From NCBI RefSeq assembly GCF_001017575.1, contig NZ_CP011372.1, positions 868,001 through 932,000 of the forward strand: 64,000 bases of DNA, written 5' to 3'. A program made the translations under genes and the position numbers. Positions 26,168 to 35,303 of this stretch are shown here, one piece after another. Numbering within the stretch: position 1 is the first letter of the stretch; each line of letters opens with the position of its first letter. The stretch is from Campylobacter lari (GTDB taxonomy: Bacteria > Campylobacterota > Campylobacteria > Campylobacterales > Campylobacteraceae). The notes under the pieces are model-generated. The model was not told the DNA's origin and did not search any database. It was given only the letters and a program-made list of their open reading frames with translations.

Positions 26168-27226
26168 TCTATCGATACAATTTAAATCGCTAAAAGCACA
26201 CTCTAAGCGTTTGATCATACTTTCTTCGCCCGCTCTAAGCCATACTCTTGGATCGTAGTATTTTTTATTTGGCTTATCATCGCCCTCGGGATTGCCAATT
26301 TGCCCTTGTAAATAAGCTTTATTTTTAAACTCATACTCTCTAACACCATCCCAAAAAGCCCATTGAGTATCTGTGTCTATATTCATCTTAATCACGCCAT
26401 AGCTAAGCGCTGCTTTGATATCTTCTATATCACTTCCACTACCGCCATGAAAGACAAAATTGATCGGTTTTTCTTCACTTAAGCCAAATTTTTCTTTTAC
26501 ATAATTTTGAGAATTTTTAAGAATTTCAGGTCTTAAAATTACATTGCCTGGTTTATACACTCCATGCACATTACCAAAACTTGCCGCGATCGAAAACCTA
26601 TCACTAATCTTAGAAAGTCTTTCATAAGCTAAAGCTACATCTTCAGGCTGAGTGTATAATTTTGCATTATCGATGTTGGTATTATCCACTCCATCTTCTT
26701 CTCCACCTGTACACCCTAACTCAAGCTCCAAAGAAATCCCAAGCTCAGACATTTGTTTTAGATAATTTTCGCAAGTGCTTAGATTACTTTCTAAATCCTC
26801 TTCACTTAAGTCAATCATATGAGAGCTAAACAAAGGCTTACCTGTTTCTTTTTTAAACTCAATATTTGCTTCAATCAAAGCATCAATCCAAGGAAGTAAT
26901 TTTCTAGCAGCATGATCTGTATGTAAAATCACAGGCACGCCATAAGCTTTTGCCATTAAATGCACATGTCTTGCACCACTTATTGCACCAAGTACATCAG
27001 CTTTTGGACAAGCTTTTCCCGCTACAAATTTAGCTCCACCATTTGAAAATTGAATAATCACAGGCGAATTAACTTTTTTAGCGCTTTCTAAAACCGCATT
27101 GATAGAATTTGTCCCTACGACATTCACCGCAGGGATAGCAAATCCTTCTTTTTTTGCATGATTATATACGATATTTAGATCATCACCACTTAAAACACCT
27201 GGTTTAACAAGATCTAATACACCCAT
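26162..27226 (-). CDS. fba: Class II fructose-bisphosphate aldolase
   Basis: 354 residues, class IIA length. The zinc and catalytic motifs are visible: VILHTDHAARKLLPW, LELGCTGGEEDGV and NFVFHGGSGSD. Campylobacter lacks a complete glycolysis, so it acts mainly in gluconeogenesis, condensing triose phosphates. Its ATG overlaps the peb4 stop as TAATG, so it is translationally coupled to peb4. Confidence 0.96.
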   Translation of the reverse strand: MGVLDLVKPGVLSGDDLNIVYNHAKKEGFAIPAVNVVGTNSINAVLESAKKVNSPVIIQFSNGGAKFVAGKACPKADVLGAISGARHVHLMAKAYGVPVILHTDHAARKLLPWIDALIEANIEFKKETGKPLFSSHMIDLSEEDLESNLSTCENYLKQMSELGISLELELGCTGGEEDGVDNTNIDNAKLYTQPEDVALAYERLSKISDRFSIAASFGNVHGVYKPGNVILRPEILKNSQNYVKEKFGLSEEKPINFVFHGGSGSDIEDIKAALSYGVIKMNIDTDTQWAFWDGVREYEFKNKAYLQGQIGNPEGDDKPNKKYYDPRVWLRAGEESMIKRLECAFSDLNCIDRN

Positions 27227-28041
27227 TATTTGTATTCCACTTTTGCTTTTTGAAGAAGTTCTTGAGCTTTTTTATTCATAAGTTCTTTAAATTCTTCCAT
27301 TTTAATATTGCTTTCAATACCTGCTTTTACTTCATTATAGCTCATAGTACTTTTTGCTCTAGCATCTTCTTTTAAGATAACATGATATCCAAAATCACTC
27401 TTTATAGGTGTTTTAGAAATAGTACCTTTTTTCATAGAAAAAGCTGCATCAGCAAATGGTTTTACCATAGTTGATTCAGCAAACCAACCAAGATCACCAC
27501 CTTGAGCTGAAGAACCTTTGTCGATTGATTTTTCTTTTGCAAGTTGAGCAAATTTATCATTTAAAGCTTTTCCACTTAGCTTACTAAGCTCGGCAATAAT
27601 ATCTTTAGCTTCTTTTTCGCTAGTTACCAAAATATGCTTAGCTTTTACCTGAGCTGGTTTGGTGAATTTATCTTTATTTGCTTCATAGAATTTTTTAGCT
27701 TTAGCATCGTTATTTTTAATTGAATCAAAAATTTTCTTTTGATAGATATTTACTAAAATAGCTTCTTTAGCACGCTCTAATTCTTCTTTATATGAAGGAT
27801 CGTTTTCTATTTTTTGAGCTTTAGCATCTTTTAATACAAGTTGTTGAACGATATATTGATCAATAATTGCTTTTTTTTGCTCAGCTGGTAAATCAGTGAT
27901 TTTAGCACCTCTTAGCATAGGAGCAAAAAACTCATTCACTTCTGTATCGCTGATATTGTTTCCATCAAGGGTTGCAACCACCGCAGCATTTAAACTCAAA
28001 CCTGTTAATAAAGCCGCAGCAACTAAAGAAATTTTTTTCAT
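27226..28041 (-). CDS. peb4: Periplasmic PPIC-type peptidyl-prolyl isomerase / adhesin PEB4
   Basis: 271 residues. A signal peptide ([19 protein letters not shown]), a SurA-like N-terminal chaperone helix region, and a parvulin domain with [34 protein letters not shown] and SDFGYHVI. In C. jejuni the homologous Cbf2/PEB4 is a major periplasmic chaperone for outer-membrane proteins and affects adhesion. AAAAGG precedes the ATG. Divergent from nth and coupled to fba. Confidence 0.93.
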   Translation of the reverse strand: MKKISLVAAALLTGLSLNAAVVATLDGNNISDTEVNEFFAPMLRGAKITDLPAEQKKAIIDQYIVQQLVLKDAKAQKIENDPSYKEELERAKEAILVNIYQKKIFDSIKNNDAKAKKFYEANKDKFTKPAQVKAKHILVTSEKEAKDIIAELSKLSGKALNDKFAQLAKEKSIDKGSSAQGGDLGWFAESTMVKPFADAAFSMKKGTISKTPIKSDFGYHVILKEDARAKSTMSYNEVKAGIESNIKMEEFKELMNKKAQELLQKAKVEYK

Positions 28042-28120
28042 TGTTTTTCCTTTTGAAATAGTTTTGTTGATTTTATTATATCTAAACTTTATTTAAAGCC
28101 GATTAACATACAATAAGTTT

Positions 28121-28747
28121 ATGAAAAGAAATTTAGAAATTAAAAAATTATTTTTAGAGCATTTTGGACAAGCAAAAACAGAATTAGTTTTTAGTAATGC
28201 TTATGAACTTATAGTTTGTGTTATGCTTTCAGCTCAATGTACTGATAAAAGGGTTAATCTCATCACACCGGCTTTATTTGAAGCTTATCCTAGTGTGCAA
28301 GATTTGGCTAAGGCAAACTTATCATCTTTGAAGCTTTTGATCAATTCTTGCTCATTTTACAATAATAAAGCACAAAATTTAATCAAAATGGCTCAAGCAG
28401 TTTGCGAGCAATTTAATGGTGAAATCCCTATGAATGAGCAAGATTTAAAAACTCTAGCAGGAGTAGGACAAAAAACTGCACATGTAGTGATGATAGAATG
28501 GTGTGGGACTAATTGCATGGCTGTAGATACTCATGTATTTAGAGTTTCACACAGACTTAATCTTAGCAAAGCCAAAACACCTGAAGAAACTGAAAAAGAC
28601 TTAACTAAAATTTTTAAAGATAATCTAAACTATCTTCATCAAGCTATGGTGCTTTTTGGACGTTATACATGCAAGGCTAAAAATCCTTTATGTAAAGAGT
28701 GTTTTTTAAATCATTTATGTAAGAGTAAAGATAAAAAGTTAATCTAG
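28121..28747 (+). CDS. nth: Endonuclease III
   Basis: 208 residues. The helix-hairpin-helix LAGVGQKTAHVV and catalytic aspartate in AVDTHVFRVSHRL are followed by a [4Fe-4S] cluster motif in CKAKNPLCKECFLNHLC. It excises oxidised pyrimidines and nicks abasic sites. The ribosome-binding site is poor. Its stop lies inside a bidirectional terminator shared with gltS. Confidence 0.95.
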   Translation: MKRNLEIKKLFLEHFGQAKTELVFSNAYELIVCVMLSAQCTDKRVNLITPALFEAYPSVQDLAKANLSSLKLLINSCSFYNNKAQNLIKMAQAVCEQFNGEIPMNEQDLKTLAGVGQKTAHVVMIEWCGTNCMAVDTHVFRVSHRLNLSKAKTPEETEKDLTKIFKDNLNYLHQAMVLFGRYTCKAKNPLCKECFLNHLCKSKDKKLI

Positions 28748-28766
28748 CACTAAATTAGTGCTAGAT
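28742..28766. terminator. Bidirectional terminator between nth and gltS
   Basis: The 12-bp arms ATCTAGCACTAA and TTAGTGCTAGAT meet over one base, so the real loop is likely TAAATTA. The left arm contains the nth stop; GATTTTAAT follows on the + strand. The gltS stop lies five bases further. Confidence 0.72.
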
Positions 28767-28770
28767 GATT

Positions 28771-29979
28771 TTAATGAAAGAATGGTAGATATAAGAAAGC
28801 ATTAATCACTAAGGCATTTACTATATCTATGAAAAACGCACCTACTAAAGGCACAATAATAAATGCCATATGACTCATGCCATAGTGATTTGTTACAGTT
28901 TGCATATTTACCATAGCTGTTGGAGTAGCACCTAAACCAAAACCACAATGACCTGCTGCTAAAACCGCTGCATCATAGTCTTTTCCACATACCCTAAAGG
29001 TTACAAATATAGCAAAAGCAGCCATCATAGCAACTTGCACTACTAAAATTACCAACATCGGTAGAGCAAGGGTAACTAGATCCCAAAGATTAATAGTCAT
29101 TAACGCTAAAGCCAAGAATAAAGACAAGCTTACATTACCTAAAACTGATACTTCTCTATCAAACACATGGTGAATTTTTGTAGCTGATAAAACATTTCTT
29201 AAAACAACACCCACAAAAAGACAATACACAAAAGTTGGTAAAGTAAAACCTGTATTTGTTTTAATATAAGTAGATAAAGCACTACCTATTAATAAACACA
29301 AAGCAATCAATGCTAAAGACTCTATAAAAGAAGAAGGGGTGATCAATCTTTCTTTTTCTGGAGATTGGAAATTTAAAATTGCATCTTTATCATCATTTTG
29401 TTTTGGAACCACTAATTTATGCTTATTAACCAAATATCTTGCAACAGGACCACCTATGATACCACCTGAAATAAGTCCAAAAGTCGCACAAGCAATAGCA
29501 ACAGTAGTTGCACTAGAATACAAATAAGGCTCTTTAATAAATTCAGCCGCCCAAGCTGCACCTGTACCATGACCACCACTCATTGTAACAGAACCTGCTA
29601 TAAGCCCCATAAGTGGATTTTGTCCCATGGCAGTTGCTACACCTATACCAACTATATTTTGCGCAAATAGTAAAGCTACAACTACAACTAAAAAAACTGC
29701 TAATTTTCTACCACCTTTTTTTAATGAAGCAAAATCAGCTAACAAACCAATACTTGAAAAGAATGCAAGCATTAACGGATCTTTCATAGATTCATCAAAT
29801 TTAATGTCTAGTGAAAAAGAACTATGTAAGATTAAAAGAATAATCGCAGCTATTCCACCACCAACAACTGGCTCAGGGATATTATAATCACGAAGAAATT
29901 TTACCCTTTTAATGACAAAAACGCCCAAAAGCAGTACTATAACCATAGTAACTAGCGTTGCATAAAAATCAAATTTCAT
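28771..29979 (-). CDS. gltS: Sodium/glutamate symporter
   Basis: 402 residues, GltS length, with about ten membrane spans. Glycine-rich re-entrant loops are visible: GSVTMSGGHGTGAAWAAEF and GHCGFGLGATPTAMVNMQ. It imports glutamate with sodium, consistent with the amino-acid-based metabolism of Campylobacter. AAAGGAGAGG precedes the ATG. Confidence 0.95.
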   Translation of the reverse strand: MKFDFYATLVTMVIVLLLGVFVIKRVKFLRDYNIPEPVVGGGIAAIILLILHSSFSLDIKFDESMKDPLMLAFFSSIGLLADFASLKKGGRKLAVFLVVVVALLFAQNIVGIGVATAMGQNPLMGLIAGSVTMSGGHGTGAAWAAEFIKEPYLYSSATTVAIACATFGLISGGIIGGPVARYLVNKHKLVVPKQNDDKDAILNFQSPEKERLITPSSFIESLALIALCLLIGSALSTYIKTNTGFTLPTFVYCLFVGVVLRNVLSATKIHHVFDREVSVLGNVSLSLFLALALMTINLWDLVTLALPMLVILVVQVAMMAAFAIFVTFRVCGKDYDAAVLAAGHCGFGLGATPTAMVNMQTVTNHYGMSHMAFIIVPLVGAFFIDIVNALVINAFLYLPFFH

Positions 29980-30094
29980 ACCTCTCCTTTGTTTGATTTA
30001 CTTATCAATTGTAATCTAAATGACTTTAAAAACAACGCAAATAAACACTACTCTTTACTAAAATATTACAAAATGAAACATTTTTAAGTCTATT

Positions 30095-31435
30095 TTACTC
30101 TGAAATCAATACTATATTATGATATAAATTAACATTTTTAAGCAAAGATAGTTTCGCTCTACTAAGTTCTTGAAGTGAATTAATAAGCAAAGCATCCGCA
30201 TCAAGATAATCTTTTAGCTCATTACGCCCTAATTCATATTTTTCAAAATATAATTGTGTAATTTTTGCTTGATTAGTATTAATGTCTTTTACCAAATTTA
30301 ACAAATCATTGTAGTATTTATCGTTCTCATAACAAAGTTTAAACTCATGAATGGCTCTTTGCAATGCATCTTTATACTCATATAAGCGTGCTTGGTATGC
30401 AAATTCAGAAATTTTTACATTTTGTCTTACTCTATAAAAGTCCAAAAATGGTAAGTCAATAACAACATTTCCACCTAAGATTAAAAATTTAAAACTCTCA
30501 TCAAAATTTTTATCACTCCCATCTAAATTTCCTAATATTTTTATACTAGGTAAAATGCTTTTTTGCACACTTGCATAATCCTTATAAGAAGCCATAAGTT
30601 GATTTAGTTTTGCTTGAACTTGTGGTTTATAAGCAAGCATTTTTAACTCTATATCAAAATTAATTTTTTGCAATGAAAAATCTTCAAGTGTATAATTTAG
30701 CATTTTATTAATCAAACGCTCATCATCTTTACCTAGTAAATCTTTTATATTTTTAAGTGTTAAGTCTTTATTTTGCAAATTTGTGATGATATTTTGTTTA
30801 GTATTTAATAAAGACTTTTTGATATTTAAAAGATCAATATACTCAACCTTGCCATAATCAAATTTAGTAGTATAAATTTCTAGCATTTGCTCAAGATTTT
30901 TTAAATGATTGTTTAGCAAGTGATCTACATCGTTAAAATAAATCAATTCAAAAATACTATTAATTGCTAAATTAATCGTATCAAGCTCCAAAGAGCGCAA
31001 CTCATATTCACTTGCTTTTGCTAAAAATTCAGAACTAGCAACTTGATCTGAAATTTTGCCATATATATCAAGCTCATAATTTAACATAATACCATTTGAA
31101 AAGCTATGCATTTCTGTGTCATTGTTTAAATTTTTTCTTATATTTGCACCTAAATTTCCACTCAAAGCAGGATAAAGATCTAAATTTAAAAGCTTATATC
31201 TAGCTAAAGTGCTTAAAAAATTAACTCTTGCTATATTTAGATCTTTGTTATTGTCAATAATAGCTTTTAAGATATTGTTTAAATCTTGATTATTATATTT
31301 TTCCCACCAAGCCTTACTTGCATTAAAATCTTCAAAATATTCTTTTTTTATTTGCTCTTGAGACACTTGCTCTAATTTTACTCCTACACAAGCATTTAAA
31401 AAAAAGGCTATAAAAAATAATAAAAATATTCTCAT
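30095..31435 (-). CDS. TolC-like outer-membrane efflux lipoprotein
   Basis: 446 residues from the ATG at 31435, beginning MRIFLLFFIAFFLNAC: a lipoprotein signal with lipobox LNAC. The rest is the alpha-helical, asparagine- and leucine-rich outer-membrane-factor repeat (OEP domains). A longer frame starting at 31456 would place residues inside macB and spoil the signal. It starts two bases after the macB stop. It should form the exit duct for the MacAB pump encoded upstream. Confidence 0.88.
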   Translation of the reverse strand: MRIFLLFFIAFFLNACVGVKLEQVSQEQIKKEYFEDFNASKAWWEKYNNQDLNNILKAIIDNNKDLNIARVNFLSTLARYKLLNLDLYPALSGNLGANIRKNLNNDTEMHSFSNGIMLNYELDIYGKISDQVASSEFLAKASEYELRSLELDTINLAINSIFELIYFNDVDHLLNNHLKNLEQMLEIYTTKFDYGKVEYIDLLNIKKSLLNTKQNIITNLQNKDLTLKNIKDLLGKDDERLINKMLNYTLEDFSLQKINFDIELKMLAYKPQVQAKLNQLMASYKDYASVQKSILPSIKILGNLDGSDKNFDESFKFLILGGNVVIDLPFLDFYRVRQNVKISEFAYQARLYEYKDALQRAIHEFKLCYENDKYYNDLLNLVKDINTNQAKITQLYFEKYELGRNELKDYLDADALLINSLQELSRAKLSLLKNVNLYHNIVLISE

Positions 31436-31436
31436 C

Positions 31437-33368
31437 TCATTCCTTTGATAAAGCACTAATAGGATTTAAATTTGCTGCATTTTTTGCTGGGAAAAATCCA
31501 AAAACCACTCCGATTAAAACCGAACTTAAAAGCCCTAAAAATACCGAATTCAATGAAAGTATCATCGTAAAACCAAAATTTAAAGAATTAAATACTTCAA
31601 TGATAATAAAAGAAAGCATTACTCCAAAAATAGCCCCTAAAGAACAAATCAACACAGCTTCGATTAAAAACTGCATCAAAATATCTTCTTTTCTAGCTCC
31701 AATAGCCATTCTAACTCCAATTTCCCTTGTACGCTCACTTACTGAAACAAGCATGATATTCATCACACCAATACCACCTACTATTAAAGACACTACCGCA
31801 ATAGAAGAAATAAGTAAAGTCAAAGTAGCAGTATTTTCCTCAATAGCATTTTTAATTGCATCAGAATTTATAGTGAAAAAATCTTTTTTTCCGCGTTTAA
31901 TCTCTAAAATTTTTACCATAGCCTCTTCAGCTAAAGCAGGATTTATCTCATCTTTTACCTTAGTTACTATAGCTCTTATTTGCTTATCCCCTGTGATTTT
32001 ATTCATCAAAGTAGAATAAGGAGTATAAATTTTAATAGTATTTTCATCTGGTTTAAAGTCTTTATTATCTCTTTCTTTTTTCAAAACACCGACTATAGTT
32101 AAAGGTTGCTTGTTAAAGATAATACTTTTACCTAAAATATTTTTAGCACCATCATTATCAAATAAAAATCTCAGAGCATTTTCATCAACTATACAAATAT
32201 TAGTATTATCTTTTATATCTTCATTATTAATAAACCTACCATCTACCATTACAAAACCTCTAAGTCTTAGATGATTTGGCCCTACTCCATGAATTCTAGC
32301 TTGCAAAGAATTATTCTTATAAGTTACTACCCCTACTTTACCCATATCTGCTTCTACTGCTTCTAAATAAGGCAAAGAACTTAAGGTTTTTAAATCACTT
32401 AAATTTAACCTTGTTCTACCTGATCGAATATCCCCCAAACCACGCCCTGAAACAACTTCTATGGTATTAGTTCCAATAGAGCTAATAGAAGCAAGTATAT
32501 TTTGTTGAGCTCCAAGTCCTAAAGCAACCACGCAAACTACTGAAGCTATGCCTATGATAATACCAAGCATAGTAAGCAAAGAACGTAGTTTGTGTGCTAC
32601 AATGGAAGCTATGGACATTTTTAAACTTTCAAAAAGCTGATTTTTAAGCAAATTAAAGCTTTTTTTCTCTTTTGGCATTAACTTAGCTTTTATTTCATCT
32701 GCTTTTTTTGCACCATTATCGCTTATAATCTTACCATCTTTAATTTCTATAACTCTTTTTGCTCTAGCAGCTATTTCCCTATCATGAGTGACTAAAACTA
32801 CGGTGTGTCCTTGCTCATTTAGTTTATTTAAAATTTCTAAAACTATCTTACCGCTTTTAGAATCAAGCGCACCCGTTGGCTCATCTGCTAAAATAAGCTC
32901 ACCACCATTCATCAAAGCTCTTGCTATGGAAACTCTTTGCTGTTGTCCCCCGCTTAGCTCATTTGGCTTTGATAATTCTTTATGATCAAGCTCTAAAAAA
33001 GAAAGTAATTCTTTAGCCTTTTGCGATCTTTCTTGTTTGTTTTTGCCTGCATAAACAGCAGGCAAGGCTACATTATCTTTAGCATTTAAAAGACTAAGTA
33101 AATTATATCTTTGGAATATAAAACCTATTTTTTCACGTCTAATCCTTGCTTTTTCATCTTTACTTAAATTAGTTACTTCATATGCATCTAAAAAATATTT
33201 TCCACTACTTGGTTCATCAAGTGTTCCTATAATATTTAAAAGAGAGGTTTTTCCACTACCTGATTGCCCTATAATGGCTACAAATTCTCCCTTTTGAATA
33301 TAAAGATTAATATTTTCTAAAATAGTTGTATTATTAATCTTTTTTTGTATATTTTCTAAGCGTATCAT
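31437..33368 (-). CDS. macB: MacB-type ABC transporter (ATPase plus permease)
   Basis: 643 residues. The N-terminal ATPase has Walker [12 protein letters not shown], signature [15 protein letters not shown] and Walker [15 protein letters not shown] first membrane span ([21 protein letters not shown]) is followed by a large periplasmic domain and three C-terminal spans of the FtsX fold. MacB drives mechanotransmission export of macrolides, peptides or siderophore-like molecules with MacA and an outer-membrane channel; the substrate here is unknown. It overlaps macA by four bases. Confidence 0.93.
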   Translation of the reverse strand: MIRLENIQKKINNTTILENINLYIQKGEFVAIIGQSGSGKTSLLNIIGTLDEPSSGKYFLDAYEVTNLSKDEKARIRREKIGFIFQRYNLLSLLNAKDNVALPAVYAGKNKQERSQKAKELLSFLELDHKELSKPNELSGGQQQRVSIARALMNGGELILADEPTGALDSKSGKIVLEILNKLNEQGHTVVLVTHDREIAARAKRVIEIKDGKIISDNGAKKADEIKAKLMPKEKKSFNLLKNQLFESLKMSIASIVAHKLRSLLTMLGIIIGIASVVCVVALGLGAQQNILASISSIGTNTIEVVSGRGLGDIRSGRTRLNLSDLKTLSSLPYLEAVEADMGKVGVVTYKNNSLQARIHGVGPNHLRLRGFVMVDGRFINNEDIKDNTNICIVDENALRFLFDNDGAKNILGKSIIFNKQPLTIVGVLKKERDNKDFKPDENTIKIYTPYSTLMNKITGDKQIRAIVTKVKDEINPALAEEAMVKILEIKRGKKDFFTINSDAIKNAIEENTATLTLLISSIAVVSLIVGGIGVMNIMLVSVSERTREIGVRMAIGARKEDILMQFLIEAVLICSLGAIFGVMLSFIIIEVFNSLNFGFTMILSLNSVFLGLLSSVLIGVVFGFFPAKNAANLNPISALSKE

Positions 33369-34498
33369 TTTTTATTTTTACCTATGATAACTAAATCACC
33401 CTCATTAATACCATCTAAAATTTGAGTATTTAAACTATCTTTAATACCTAATTTAATAGGTGTTTTCACACTTATATTATTTGCTTTTAAAATTTCTACA
33501 TAATAACCACTTGCATCACTTTTTATAGCCAAAGTTGGTATAACTAAGGTATTATTTTCTGTTTTAATAGCAATTTCATTTTCTGTACTCATACCTATGC
33601 GTAAAAAATTATTATCATTTTTTACAAAAACCCTTGCATAATAATACACAGCACTAGCGCTAGTACTTGAGTTTGAGTTTAAATTTGTATTGCTTGTTGC
33701 ATCACTTATGGTAGTATTTGCTGGATCTATACTTGAAATAATTGCTTCGTATTTTTTATCAGGCTCATTTAAAATACTAAATTTAACCTTTTTTCCAACA
33801 CTAATTTTATTAATATCAGCTTCAGCTATTTGCATACGAATTTCCATTTCACTTAAATCAGCCAAACGCACTATACTTGGTGTATTTTGGTTTGCATTTA
33901 CAGTTTGACCTTCTTCAACTGCTACATTAATAATCTCACCCTTACTAGGTGCAGTTATAGTAGTGTAAGCTAAATCTTTTTGAGCATTTTTTAAAGAAAT
34001 TTCAAGTTGAGTAGTTTGAGCTTTTAAATCAGCCACATTTGCCCTTAGAGCATAAAAAGTATTTTTAAGATTTTCAAGATTTTCTAAGGAAGTAGCCTTT
34101 TTAGCATAAAGCTTTTGTTCTCTTTGGTATTGTTTAGTAGCTATATCAAGAGCGATTTTTTTACTTTCTAAATTTGCCTTTGCACTTTCAAGCTGAGCTT
34201 TGGTAATATCTAAATCATTTTGTTGCTTATCTTTATCAATTTGTGCGATTAAATCACCCTCATTAACATGATCACCTAATTTTACATAAAGTTTAGTAAT
34301 TTGCCCACTAACTTGCGCACCAACATCAACTTGTGTTTTTGCATAAACTTCGCCTATTGCTTCTATACTTTGAGTAATATCTTGTTTTTTAACTTCATAA
34401 GTTAGATAATTATATTCTTCCTTATTTGCAAAAAAGAAAAAATACACCCCTATAATGAGTATAATCAAAAATATGCTTAAATAAATTATTTTTTTCAT
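33365..34498 (-). CDS. macA: MacA-type periplasmic membrane-fusion protein
   Basis: 377 residues. One N-terminal membrane anchor ([20 protein letters not shown]), a biotinyl-lipoyl half ([24 protein letters not shown]), an alpha-helical hairpin (about 95-165) and beta-barrel domains. It bridges the MacB transporter and the outer-membrane factor encoded downstream. AAAGGATT precedes the ATG. A symmetric element around a TATAAT lies in the divergent region shared with the nitroreductase gene. Confidence 0.92.
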   Translation of the reverse strand: MKKIIYLSIFLIILIIGVYFFFFANKEEYNYLTYEVKKQDITQSIEAIGEVYAKTQVDVGAQVSGQITKLYVKLGDHVNEGDLIAQIDKDKQQNDLDITKAQLESAKANLESKKIALDIATKQYQREQKLYAKKATSLENLENLKNTFYALRANVADLKAQTTQLEISLKNAQKDLAYTTITAPSKGEIINVAVEEGQTVNANQNTPSIVRLADLSEMEIRMQIAEADINKISVGKKVKFSILNEPDKKYEAIISSIDPANTTISDATSNTNLNSNSSTSASAVYYYARVFVKNDNNFLRIGMSTENEIAIKTENNTLVIPTLAIKSDASGYYVEILKANNISVKTPIKLGIKDSLNTQILDGINEGDLVIIGKNKK

Positions 34499-34547
34499 TT
34501 TAATCCTTTAAAAATCATATAATAAAACATTTGTATGAAGTAAAAAT

Positions 34548-34583
34548 AAAATTGTAACAATAAAATATAATTTTAACAATTTT
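34548..34583. promoter_or_regulatory. Inverted repeat flanking a -10 box, macA/nitroreductase divergent region
   Basis: AAAATTGT (34548-34555) and ACAATTTT (34576-34583) are exact inverted arms. Between them is TATAAT (34566-34571), a fitting -10 for the rightward nitroreductase. A repressor binding both arms would straddle that promoter and could also affect macA. No known regulator recognised. Confidence 0.4.
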
Positions 34584-34625
34584 AAAGCTTATAAGATATA
34601 AGATAAATCAAAAAAAGGAAAAATA

Positions 34626-35234
34626 ATGCAAGATTATTTAAATTTAATGCAAAATCGCTCTTCTATTAGAGCTTACACCCAAGAAAAAATTTCTAAAGAG
34701 AATTTAGAATATATCTTAGAATGTGCTAGATTATCTCCTAGCTCCTTAGGACTTGAACCTTGGAAATTCTTAGTTTTTCAAAAAGATGAACATAAAAAAG
34801 AAATTGCTAAAATAGCTAATAATCAAAGCCATGTAGCAAATTGTGCTGTTATTATAGTTGTAATTTCAAGGGCTGATTTTAAAGATTATTTTGAAGAAAA
34901 ACTAAAAAAAAGAGGTTTAAACCAAGAAGAATTAAACAAACGCTTGCAAACTTATAAGCCGTTTTTAGATGCAATGAATTTAGAACAAAGTTTTATTTAT
35001 GCTAAAGAACAAAGCTATCTTGCTATTGCAAATATTATCAATGCTGCTTATAGTTTAAATTTAGGCTCATGTATTATCGGTGGCTTTGATAAAGATAAAA
35101 TCAATCAATATTTAAATTTAGACACCACTAAACAAAGAGTTTCTATGCTCATTACTTTAGGACATACCCAAGAAAATACTAGCGTAGAAAAAGCTCGTTT
35201 TGCATTTGATGAAGTGGTAGAATTTAAAGATTAA
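34626..35234 (+). CDS. Nitroreductase family NAD(P)H:FMN oxidoreductase
   Basis: 202 residues. The FMN-binding start NRSSIRAYTQEKIS, SPSSLGLEPWKFLVF, and the glycine-rich GSCIIGGFDKDKI near the C terminus are standard for the family. Members reduce nitroaromatics, quinones or flavins; substrate unknown. AAAAAAAGGAAAAA precedes the ATG. Divergent from macA and followed closely by the Aas-like gene. Confidence 0.9.
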   Translation: MQDYLNLMQNRSSIRAYTQEKISKENLEYILECARLSPSSLGLEPWKFLVFQKDEHKKEIAKIANNQSHVANCAVIIVVISRADFKDYFEEKLKKRGLNQEELNKRLQTYKPFLDAMNLEQSFIYAKEQSYLAIANIINAAYSLNLGSCIIGGFDKDKINQYLNLDTTKQRVSMLITLGHTQENTSVEKARFAFDEVVEFKD

Positions 35235-35243
35235 TCAAATATC

Positions 35244-35301
35244 AAAACTCCATTTAAATTTTATATAATAAAATAATATTTTTAAAATAAAATGGAGTTT
35301 T
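35244..35301 (+). promoter_or_regulatory. Inverted repeat able to mask the Aas-like gene's ribosome-binding site, enclosing its -10
   Basis: AAAACTCCATTT (35244-35255) is exactly complementary to AAATGGAGTTTT (35290-35301). The right arm contains the GGAG ribosome-binding site of the ATG at 35304. TATAAT (35264-35269) lies in the loop. Transcripts from that promoter lack the left arm and have a free RBS; read-through from the nitroreductase gene would fold and mask it. Confidence 0.5.
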
Positions 35302-35303
35302 AA

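Noticed and set aside
31600-32019. 139-residue frame antisense to macB
   Set aside because: Isoleucine/threonine-rich mirror of membrane spans; no initiation signals.
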